A DNA stretch of 64,000 nt from Euonymus europaeus (taxonomy: Eukaryota; Streptophyta; Magnoliopsida; Celastrales; Celastraceae): positions 21,409,555-21,473,554 of the forward strand of contig OY756963.1 in assembly GCA_963580455.1 (NCBI GenBank). The letters are read 5' to 3'. Position numbers and translations under genes: made by a program. Positions 47,935 to 60,081 of the stretch are shown piece after piece (position 1 is the stretch's first letter; every line of letters begins with the position of its first letter). The notes below the pieces were generated by a model. It was given only the letters and a program-made list of their open reading frames with translations. It was not told where the DNA came from and made no database searches.

Positions 47935-48893
47935 TCAAAAATTATAACCCTTCTTAATCATGATTTCAATCCTTGCATTCTTCCAGTACTCAATCACCAT
48001 TGGATCCATTCATGTAAGGTCTTTGGACATAACTTCAATCTCTCAGTTCCTCTCCATCTCATTCTCTTTCAATTCGCGATCTCTTTATTGTTCCAAAATC
48101 GCTCTTTCTCGTTGTTCATATTTGACTCGCTCAACTGAGATTTTTTCTTGTAAAATCTCGTCAGAGATTGCCCTCTTTAATCCACTTGTAGCCATTTTCT
48201 TTGCAGCCTTTGTGCCTATTGATCGCTCTTGGTTGATGGAGCGTACATCATCATCTCTAACATTGGGAGATTCATGAGAGAAACTAGTTGTTGTATGACT
48301 CTTGTTTGACATGGTATCTTGCCATTTCGCTTCCTCTTTTAGCAGGACCCAACAATGCTCAAGTAAAAATGGTTTATGTTCCAAGTCAAAATACATACCT
48401 TTAGCCTCATCCAACTGTAAAGACCACCAAATATTACAAATAAAGATACAAAGTAATTAATGTCTTTAATACAACAATGTATCAATGAAAAAATTATTTA
48501 CCATTCCTTGCTCTGTTTGCCCACTAGGATGTCTTCCTTCTATTTGATTTAAATAACTAGAAAATTTTGACACTTTTTGTTGATGTCATTCCATCGTTGT
48601 TTAAGAGATGCTTGGCTACGAGGACCTCCATGGTTGTTGAAGTATTCATGAATTCTTTCCCAATACCTTTTGAAATTTTGAGCATTCCCTTAAGTTGAAT
48701 CCTTGCTAGTGTTGAGCCAAGCAGACACCAGTAGTTTGTCATCTTCAATTGAAAAATTCTTGGACCTTTGATTGTTTCTTGTACTCGGAGCAACATCGGA
48801 TGGCAATTGTGAGTCCGCAAGGTCAACCTCGTGATCAATTTCTAGCTCATCACTCATGAGCAACGATGCATATGACTCGTACATGGGATCCAT
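47935..48893 (-). pseudogene. Harbinger ORF1 (Myb/SANT, NAM-associated-like), dead copy
   Basis: ATG at 48893 opens an acidic N-terminus followed by FSIEDDKLLVSAWLNTSKD, the SANT-like start of ORF1. A TAA at 48692-48690 interrupts the frame, which continues in phase with FKRYWERIHEYFNNHGGP and ASLKQRWNDINKKCQ. A one-base deletion in an A run follows (near 48567), then NQIEGRHPSGQTEQGM to a donor. The next exon (48414 downward) has EAKGMYFDLEHKPFLLEHCW and a coiled tail, broken by TAA at 48087-48085 and TGA at 48045-48043 and 48012-48010. It ends after MVIEYWKNARIEIMIKKG. No full protein can be made. Confidence 0.82.
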
Positions 48894-50589
48894 AGCTACA
48901 AATAGTAAAATGAACAAATTTAGAATGTGGACCAACCATGGCAGCAAACCATATGAGGAAAAAATGGAGAACAATTAACATTCTGCAGTTAGAACAATGT
49001 TGGCAAATTGCCAAATGCAGATTGTATTGCAACAGCCAACCTTGTGCTTGAAGTATTAAAAAAAAACCTCATTGAATACCTTGATGGACAAATTCTTCAC
49101 AAGGGGTTGACTGTATGACTTTCACACATGGATTGGCAAGAATAACAAAAAATTATTAGGAAACGTTTGAAATGAAAAGGTTCTCTACTAATCTGGTGGT
49201 ATTCGGCAGTTTAGAATAATAAAAAAATTATTATTTGAAACACAAGGATATAATGTTTAAAGAAAAGTAGAAAACAGTAAAATGCTACACTACATTTCTA
49301 AACACATACATATTTTACACGTTCACCACAACATAAAACTAGCATCCATTTTACTGCATAATATCCAACTTCAAGATTTAGCTACAAATAGAAGAATCAC
49401 AGAAAAGGCATCACTCATAAGTAATTACACTGCATTTTTGAACACATACATATTTTACACATTCACCACAACAGAATACTAGCACTAGAGTGGCTTGCTT
49501 ACAGCCCTTTTATGACCAAAGTTTGGCTTGGTGGAATCACCGGAGTTTCCTGCATATACAAATGAAATTGAATATAATAAGATTGTGTGACTTGCAATCA
49601 AAAATCAAGACAAGGGTGCTGCAAATTCTTGAATTGAATCAAATACTGCTCTTATTCCAAGCTACATCATAGTAAGACAAACATCACAAAGAAAACATCA
49701 GATATTGCTCTTATTCTTGTTCTCACGCAAAAGAACTAACAAACCAATGAACCAATCCAATCTAATTTGTGTAAAACTCCAGCATAATTTCAACCCGATG
49801 AAAAAATTAGAAATTGATTAACAAAGTCCACAAGCATAAGAAACAACAAAACAAACACAGTTTTAGTAAAACTCCAGCAGCACTTCAAACCAATGAATCT
49901 CATCAGACCTTCATTAACAAAGAAACCTATACAAAACCAATCTCATTTGTGTTTTTTGCTTAGATTTGATTAACAAATCTCTCTATCTCAGATTTCCAAA
50001 GCAGCGAACAAATCAGAACATCTTCTCCACTTTCTTTCTTTTTCATTAACAAGGAAATAGAAGAGAAGGAGAAGGAATCTAGTGGTTCTATTTGCAGTAC
50101 CTCACTGAGCCATGCAATCCCTACATCATTTCTTTTGGCAAAACCTAATCAATCCAAATAAATCACTTGGAACAGAGGAAGAAAGAGAGGCTCATACCTT
50201 TTTAGATGAAGGAGGATCAATTGAGGAAGAGAGGAATAGGCCAATCAAAGAGGATCGATTGAGGAACCAGTAACAGTGATGAACCCAAGCGATGAAGAAA
50301 TTTCTCTGGGTTTCACTCAATTTGTAGACCGATCTGAGAGTTTAAAGACGTAGGAGCGTGCTTTGATGGAGATCGATCCCTGTTCATAGCCGTTGAGCAA
50401 CGGTAAACTCACTCCCGCGAACAGATCCGACTCGCGTTTGGAGGTCGCATATATGGGAACTCATACTGGGGTCGAAAATTTGCGAACTGGGTTACGACCT
50501 CTGTTGGCAACGGCGAAACTCAAAATTGGAGTTGTATATCAACGGTTGGAGGTATGCGGCCTCATCTCCGACTCTTGTTGGAGATGCTC
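48894..50589. other. Noncoding right arm of the second Harbinger element
   Basis: Upstream of ORF1, probably holding its promoter and leader. A direct repeat of AACACATACATATTTTACAC occurs near 49301 and 49440, each followed by TTCACCACAACA. The right TIR ends at 50589. No intact gene seen. Confidence 0.55.
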
Positions 50590-50592
50590 TAA

Positions 50593-52169
50593 GTGAATTA
50601 CCATTTTCCAACCTATCCCAACCCAGTTTTAAGAAAAAAAATCGAACTTATGAGTGCAATAAAATCCAGGCGCTTGATGTGTCAAGCAATTAATTGTTGC
50701 TTTAAATGTCGGGGTTCACGATAATACACTCAATATATGATATATCAATATTGGGAACTTAGGCATACCAAAACTTGAGCCCTATAATTAAGGTTGGGTC
50801 ACACATTTATTACAAAAAGTCAAGCCACATCATCATTCAACATCCACATCACCAAAACACATTTTTTAATACAACCACATCAGCAAAACATATTAACTTT
50901 GTTGGCCCATTAACTTTGCACCATTGCAATTGCCCTAACATTTATCATCCCGTCATCCCAATAAATCTGTCCTAAAAGTCATGATGGATAGGGCTATTGA
51001 ATTATGAGTATTTTATTTTATTTATTGGCATAAGAAGCGTGAAACAACTTTCTTTGTTATGGTTGGTTGAACTATTAAATTGCATAGTTAATATTAATTT
51101 CTCTTTAATATGTTTATTTTTTTATGAAGACATAAAATAATTCCAAAAACACGTTTGATTATATTTAAAAAAAAAATCACTTAAAACAAATTAAAAAACA
51201 CTTACAATATAAAAACAAACCAAGCAAAGTAAACCGTCTTTAATTTACTGGGAGAGGAGTGTCTCCACCATCTATTCCGCACCCTTCCTTTCCCCATCTT
51301 CCCATCTTCTCTTCACCACCTCCATTTTTTTGTGTTTTTTTTTTTTTAGTTTTCCTTCAATAATATGGGTTTATCTCCTTTTGGGATATGACTTGGTTTG
51401 AAGAGAGGTAATGATTGGTGATCTAGCAACATGTTCCGAATTTCAAGCTTCAAAGATCCAATACAGAAAGGTATGATTTCGATAAATCTGGATCTAAATC
51501 TAAATCTAAAAGAAACATTACAACACAAATCAAGGCTATTCCACTTTCATATATGTGATCTTCCAAATCCGTTATAAGAATGCTCAAATGAACAAATCTG
51601 TCGAGCTTCTAATAGTTTGGTTTGTACGTGGATTGCGTAGTATTTTTGTTTAGTCCGTTTGAATTCATCTCGAGACAGTATTATTCAGGTATATCTCAAT
51701 GTTAGTTTGATGTTTGTTATTGGGTTTGTAATTTTTCTATTTGAATTTGTAAATTCTCAATCTGTTATTGTGATATTAAATTTAACGTTTATTTTTATGA
51801 AATACAATGCCTAGGTTTATTTTATTTTTAAAAAAAAATTAGGTTGACCAGTTTCATTTTTTCTGCTATTTTAAATACAATAATCATAAATTAAATGTTT
51901 TATAAACACAGACTTCATATAGTTTCCTTTCATGTTAGGATTAGGATTAGGAAAGTGCAACATCTTAGAAAATTATGCACTGGTCGTAGACGAAGATTAA
52001 TAGATCAGCCCACTACAGTTCTGCCACGTGTCAGAGATCATTCCAACGAAACTGTTCACGCTCACGTTACTATAAGACGCCGCCCTTTGGATTTGGGGAT
52101 CATATCAGCACACGCTTCTCAAACCAATTCGATCCTCCACGGCTCTTCCTGGCTCTGCAATCTTTTCGG
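50593..52169 (+). promoter_or_regulatory. Upstream region and leader of the S6 kinase gene
   Basis: AT-rich spacer without a recognised gene. Closer to the S6K gene there is a perfect G-box CACGTG at 52025-52030 in GCCACGTGTC, a binding site for bZIP and bHLH factors. It is followed by a pyrimidine-rich leader that ends at a probable donor at 52170. Confidence 0.45.
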
Positions 52170-52752
52170 GTATCCTCTCAATTCTTTGTTCTCCCTCAAT
52201 TTCTGGTGTTTTTCTTTTGTTGATTGACCCAGAAAATTGGAAGGGTGGTAAAATCTACGTTTCTGGTAAAACCGTTTAATCTTATTCTAATTTGATGCCC
52301 TTTTTTAATTTTGAAAAGGAATTTTGAATCGAAAATACCTTTATAACATGATCAAGGCGTAGTCTTTGTGAAGTTTACCATGTTTGTGCATGGATTATGT
52401 GTTTTAATTTTCAAACTGAATCTCCAGATTAATGTTTGAGATCCTTGCGGCGTGAACATGTAATTAGGGTTTGATAGGAACTTTTTAAGAAATTTTAAGA
52501 GATTTCCTGTGTCAATAGAGATGAAATTTTGATTATTTGCTTATAACACTACAAGAACCCTAATTGTTTATTTCTGATAGAAAATTGCAGTAGTTGAGGC
52601 TATCTTTCATTATTTATGTACTTTGCATTGAAGGAATTGAATTTTGGTATAATTAACTTCACTTGTGACAATGCGGATGCAGCTGTGGTGAATGTGTTGA
52701 ACTTGATCTCACATTGCTGTATTTGGATTTTTTTGTTGTTGTTCAATTGCAG
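52170..52752 (+). other. Probable 5' UTR intron of the S6 kinase gene
   Basis: GGGTATCC gives a plausible donor at 52170, and GTTCAATTGCAG a strong acceptor ending at 52752. The T-rich interior is intron-like. Inferred from signals only. Confidence 0.45.
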
Positions 52753-52771
52753 AATTGAAAACTTAATCCTT

Positions 52772-52945
52772 ATGAATTCAAAAACTGCTGGAGTATTCAG
52801 TGTTTCCTGCAAATCAGGAAGCAAGAACAACTTCTTCTGTGCTCTGTGCTGCCTGCTGCCAAAATTCCTAGGGACTCCTTTTGCATTTGTAAACTACGTG
52901 TTGATTAAGGCCGTTGATAGGAGTCCCTCTGCACTAATTATTTAG
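52772..52945 (+). CDS. 57-residue upstream ORF in the S6 kinase leader
   Basis: An ATG at 52772 opens 57 codons (MNSKTAGVFSVSCKSGSKNN onward) that close 63 bp before the S6K start. It would lie in the spliced 5' leader. It is Cys- and Leu-rich with no known domain. If translated it could lower S6K output. Confidence 0.35.
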   Translation: MNSKTAGVFSVSCKSGSKNNFFCALCCLLPKFLGTPFAFVNYVLIKAVDRSPSALII

Positions 52946-53008
52946 AAGTTTTTGGATTGGTCAAATCATTACAGCAATTGATTTGGCCATTGTTTAGCAT
53001 TTGGCAAC

Positions 53009-55402
<2,394 letters not shown>

Positions 55403-56575
55403 CCCCATAGTCTAGCGTTGGTTTACTATCTTTGTTTACAATAGCTGGGAAGATTTGCAAAAGAACAGGCTTTGTTTTGAGTTTATTTTTGTTTCATGTT
55501 TAACCTTTGTCCTACTATATTTACCTTTTGTAAACTGATTACTGTTTTCTCATTTTTAAAAAATGATTATTGTTTTGGAATGGTCATCTCTGGATCCCCA
55601 GAATTACTGCTTGAACATGGAATTGGGTGCTACTCTGCGAAAGACAGGAGGAGAGAGGTCGAGTAAAAGAAGACTTAACTCGCTAAATTTTCCTCTTTGA
55701 AATTGCATAAAAGAACCGACTGAAATGGCACAGCCTTGCCAACTTCTGGGGGCCATCTATAAGATCAGGAATGGGAGGAAGTTTTAACTTATATAAATGT
55801 AATATATAAGCATTAGCCCAGGACACCTGAAAATGTTCAGCTTTATGAAATTCTTAGATTGGGTACTTAAGTACTTGCGTAATCACACTTAAAATACCTC
55901 TCCTGCGCCAGTTTTTCCACACAAATTTTCTCCCCAAATTTTACATCTCTCTTCCTAAACACCCATCTATTTACAAATCCTCGAAAATTTTCCCCGAAAT
56001 TTTCCTCCCTCAAACAATGTGTAAATGAAAGTCTACGTGGCAAAGACCATGCTTGCATCCGGTGATATTAAAACTTAAAAACATATTGTGTAAGGATACA
56101 AACATAAAATGTTGCATAGCTCACTCTATGAACACAAAATAGGACAAAAATATTATCCAGACAATACCAAAATCTTCTGTTTGAGCAATATCTTCAGAAG
56201 CCCACTCCACCCCCAAAAAAATTATCATCTCACCTGATTAACTTGTTTCTTTAAATTTTCCTGTCACCCATCATGAGAAGGAAATAATTTTACATTTCAA
56301 GTCTTGCTGATACATGCTTTATTAAGCTTATAAAGATTAATATAAGCCAAATTGAATACTAAATCCATAAAGTTTGGAGTCTAAATAATTCCAATAGCAA
56401 CACCCATTAACGATTACAAGCATGGGATCCAAGGAAATGAAAGATCGAACATGGAAGGATCAAATCAAATCCAATATAAGAAAAATATAGACACAGACGT
56501 TCAAATAAATCAGATAATAACTAAGCGAATATAATTGTCAAAGAGCAAAGAAAAGATATAGCTTCATCAAATTTG
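55403..56575. other. S6K 3' UTR and intergenic DNA
   Basis: The S6K 3' UTR at the left, then AT-rich spacer with short open frames and no recognised gene. Confidence 0.5.
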
Positions 56576-57839
56576 TCATAAGTTGATGTAAAAATACTTG
56601 CAAGCGCACAAGTGTACTTATGTAGCACAAAGTATGAGTACAAGGTCGATCCCACAGGGACAAGTTTAATCGAATAATGCACTTAACTAATAAAACCAAT
56701 GACAATTTAAATACAGAAAATATTTATGATTCTTTAGAACAATGAGCAAAACAAAGTTTTAACAATTATAATGAAGAAAACCTAGGGTACAACCTTACCA
56801 AGCAATCCTATTATGAGATACAAAAGTTAAGCAGTCGATAACAATTCCAATTCAAGGATCGATTCTTCACTCAATTATGTTATTCCATTGATCGTGGCAA
56901 TAACACGTATTATCGATACCAAATTAATCCTGTTTGATCGCAGTCTTTAATTTAGTAAAAATAACCCATTACGACTAGAAGAACTAAACAACCAATCAAT
57001 CCCCTAAACCCGGATCAGAGCATTCGACAATTAATCTTCTTAATTCCGATTCTACCAAAATACATAAATACGGATCGTTTATGTGATTTGGCTAGATGAG
57101 TATAATAAACAACATAATTGGTGATCAAACAATTATATAGAAATCATACTTTGAAGTATGACAATTAAAAACAAGAATTGAGAATTGAATCAAAAGCTCA
57201 TAATATAGATCACATCATCTCATAACATTCATGCTTGGCTAGGTCAAACCCTAGAAATATGTTCAGTTACAAACCATAGTAATGAATATACAAGAAAAGA
57301 GAGAAGAAGCCATGGTTGAATTCACCAAAGGAAGGAAGAAGAAGATGAAGAAGTTGTAGCCGTCCTTGCCTTTTCTCCCAATTGTTGGAACCTCCCTTTT
57401 CTATTTTTAAGCCCTTATTTATACTCCAAGTGAGTTTCCCCTAGGTTTCCCCAAGTAAAAGACATAAAAACCTAGTCAACTAAGTTTTTGCTAATTCTGG
57501 AAATGAAAATCTGGTTCGAGTGCTCTTCTGGCGCTGGAGCGCTGGAAGTGCATTTCCTTCTGCCAAGTTATGTCATCAAAAATGCTGGAGCACTGATAGG
57601 GCGCTGAAAAGACATGTTCTTCTGGTTCTGAAACGCTGGAGCGCTGGAAGGGCGCTGAAATGACGTTTTCCTCTGATTTTTAGCCAAATATTCTCCAATT
57701 CAACCACAACTTCACTTCAACCCTCCTACATGCAAAACACACAAAATCTCAAAGTATCAACACAATCTTAACACAAAATAATGTAAATATGTACAAACAT
57801 ATGCATATAAATGTGGTATAAAATACACATATCATAAGT
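56576..57839. repeat. ~1.25-kb noncoding interspersed repeat with 8-bp flanking repeats
   Basis: TCATAAGT at 56576-56583 is repeated at 57832-57839 around a noncoding body. The left end carries AATACTTGCAAGCGCAC and AAGGTCGATCCCACAGGGAC, a signature I recall from many angiosperm genomes at the head of a common noncoding element. The body has no open frame of note and holds a small cluster of GCGCTGGAGCGCTGGAA-type repeats (about 57535-57660). Its superfamily is unclear. Confidence 0.5.
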
Positions 57840-58844
57840 CATCATCATAACATAAGATTTTTAAGCCACAAGATTTGACAGTTGTAAACACCAAATCACA
57901 AACAACATAGACATATCTTAATGGAAATATAAACCCGCTAAAACACCCAACATCTCAATATAAGAAATTCTCATAGGGTTAATAGAATCGTCACTCAAAG
58001 ATTATCCATATTTCATTTTAGTCACACAAAGATCAAACGTTTCAACTTGATCATCCAACTTCTATTTTTATATCAACTACATCACTCGAACAATTTTTTA
58101 ATAAATCAAGCAATTAACCCGCTCACGTGGCTTATGTGGTTTGTCTATGTGGAAAATATTTTCCACATGTAAATATATGAATTTTTTTATCAAATAATAA
58201 TAGGTGGCCCAATCAATTATATACACTTGTATTACTTAAAAGACATAAATTTACATGTGGAAAATTGTCCATTGTAACCCTGGTCCTTCAACCTTACGAC
58301 CACTCCAATGACTGGTGAAAGTGAAATAGAATACCTCCAGTTGCCATACTTGACCATACCAAGTAAGATCTCTAGGATCCAATACAGACGATAAGAAAAA
58401 CAGACGACAGATACATTTTGTTTTGTAGAGGAGAAGCTCGATGAACCAATCAGCCGAGAACAAAACAATTTCGCAAGAGTGGAGAAAAACTTGGGGACAG
58501 GCCTTAATTGTTTGCACTTTATAATTTTGGTATTAGATTATCGCAGATATCTATGCATTAGTGTAGTAATCAGGACTTTTTTTAAAATAATCAAAATTAG
58601 GTAAAAACTAAATAATCGATTGAAGTTGAACAATAAAAAAGGAAAAAACATAATCATCTTCAAAACCCTAAAAAATAATTAACAAAACTCTAAATTGAAA
58701 TTTTAAGAAATCAAACTAAAGTTATTTTTGAATTAGAGTAAGTCTCCTAGGGTATAAACTCTCGTAAAATATAAAAATTGATAGTGTCTAAAGTAGAAGT
58801 ATGAAAAATAGAAAGGGTCTAAAACTAACAGACACCAACGGTAA
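57840..58844. other. Intergenic, no gene seen
   Basis: AT-rich spacer. Overlapping minus-strand frames at 58232-58517 have no family signature. Confidence 0.5.
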
Positions 58845-59275
58845 CTACGGTTGATAGTCAGCCTGGTCTACGTCTTCGTAAGCGAAAGCGTCCCCTTGGC
58901 GTAGTTCTTCCAATTCCTCCGGCGTGTAGTCGTTTTGGATCCCCAAGAACTTCCTCACGTACGCCGCTGACTTGTTTGCGATGAGGTCCGCGATGGCCTG
59001 TGACACTACCTCCTGTAATTGCAGGAATCCGAGAAAATTAGAATGCAATATAAGTTCCTTGAGATCATTAGGCTCTGTTCCTTCACGAACTGCTTGGCAA
59101 ACGCCTTTAATTCGCGCTCCAATGCGTTGTTATTCCGCAACTCGAGACGGCCCTTGCAGTAGCGATGATGCGGGGTGAGGAAAACACTCGCTTCTTCCAC
59201 TACGAATTCCCTGCCGTCGCATGCTCTCAAGGTGACGGTGGCGGCGCTGGGACTTGGTGGAGAGGTCGACATCAT
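58845..59275 (-). pseudogene. SKP1-like gene, apparently frameshifted and shortened
   Basis: SKP1 proteins link cullin to F-box proteins in SCF ubiquitin ligases. On the minus strand ATG at 59275 (or 59272) gives VTLRACDGREFVVEEASVF, the SKP1 N-terminal strand. About forty residues of the usual BTB/POZ fold are missing before YCKGRLELRNN and ELKAFAKQFV. The frame then shifts by one base near 59075. The correct frame continues with NDLKELILHSNFLGF and AIADLIANKSAAYVRKFLG, then IQNDYTPEELEELRQGDAFA, the SKP1 C-terminal helices, to a stop at 58847-58845. No splice pair rescues both the deletion and the shift. A divergent spliced gene remains possible but less likely. Confidence 0.6.
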
Positions 59276-59665
59276 TGGTTATTTGGTTGGAGTGTTTGGG
59301 ATTTTGGCTTTGGGGTCTGTTATTTATAATTATACAGGGTTTGTGTGATTGCCGCTGTTGTAGATGGAAATCGGATTTCCATTTAGGATTTGGAATTACG
59401 ATTACTCGTGGAGTGACCTGTCATCCAGCACTACGGCTTTTCGAAAATTAACAAGACCTTCAGGGTCATTTACGTCATCTCATAACTTAAATATCACCAC
59501 TACAGCACTACTTCATATAGTAAAAGAAAGCTGTCTTCTCCTCCTCCATCATTTCGTTTCTCTTTTCAACATTCCCAAACCCTGAAGATTTCCCGGCGAT
59601 CTCTTAGGCGGGCTCCAGGTCCCTGCTTTAAGCTTCTTGTCTGTATCACGGTCAATTTTCAGGAG
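59276..59665 (+). promoter_or_regulatory. Promoter and first leader exon of the FERONIA-type gene
   Basis: This lies between the SKP1-like relic and a probable donor at 59666 (AGGAG before GTATAT). It is pyrimidine-rich toward its right end, as expected for a leader. Confidence 0.4.
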
Positions 59666-60057
59666 GTATATTTCAAATTTCTCTGAAGTTTGCTTTCTCT
59701 GCGCTCTTTTGACGTCGCTGGTTGTCATTGCCGGAACCTGTTAATCTTTCTGCTTCTCTCTATCTTTTTTGAGTTCATTTGAGGTTGTCTCCTGCATTCC
59801 CTCAATATCGTGCTTGTTTTCGGCTTCCTATAGATCTGAATCTTTTTCGTGCTAATCTTCTTATGCCTAGCTCTTGATTTTCGTTTGTGATATTAAGTTG
59901 ATGTGTCGAAGGGATTCAGATCTTGGAATCAAATTTCTGGTTAGCTTCAGTTTCGCCTCTGGTCATGTCTTTTCTTCTGTAGTACTGATTGTTTCAGTTT
60001 CCGGCAAGATATTCAATCTATTTACATCTCTGCCTCTTACACATCATCTAATTGTAG
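59666..60057 (+). other. Probable 5' UTR intron of the FERONIA-type gene
   Basis: A donor GTATAT at 59666 and an acceptor CATCTAATTGTAG ending at 60057 frame a T-rich segment containing several ATGs that would otherwise precede the real start at 60082. A leader intron fits the family, whose coding regions are usually intronless. Confidence 0.5.
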
Positions 60058-60081
60058 CATAAATTACCTAAATTCGACCTC

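Larger units (their letters stand above)
45810..50592. mobile_element. Second PIF/Harbinger element, 4,777 bp, with TAA duplications
   Basis: The element spans 45813-50589 between TAA at 45810-45812 and 50590-50592. The left end begins GAGTAACTCCAACAACAAG, and the right end in reverse begins GAGCATCTCCAACAAGAG. It has a transposase on the plus strand (46037-47329) and an ORF1 on the minus strand (47935-48893), arranged tail to tail. That differs from the same-strand layout of the element at 9650 and marks a different lineage. Termini are more diverged than in the first element, consistent with greater age. Confidence 0.88.

Noticed and set aside
58232..58517. Overlapping minus-strand frames as a gene
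   Set aside because: Low similarity to anything known and no splice or start context.
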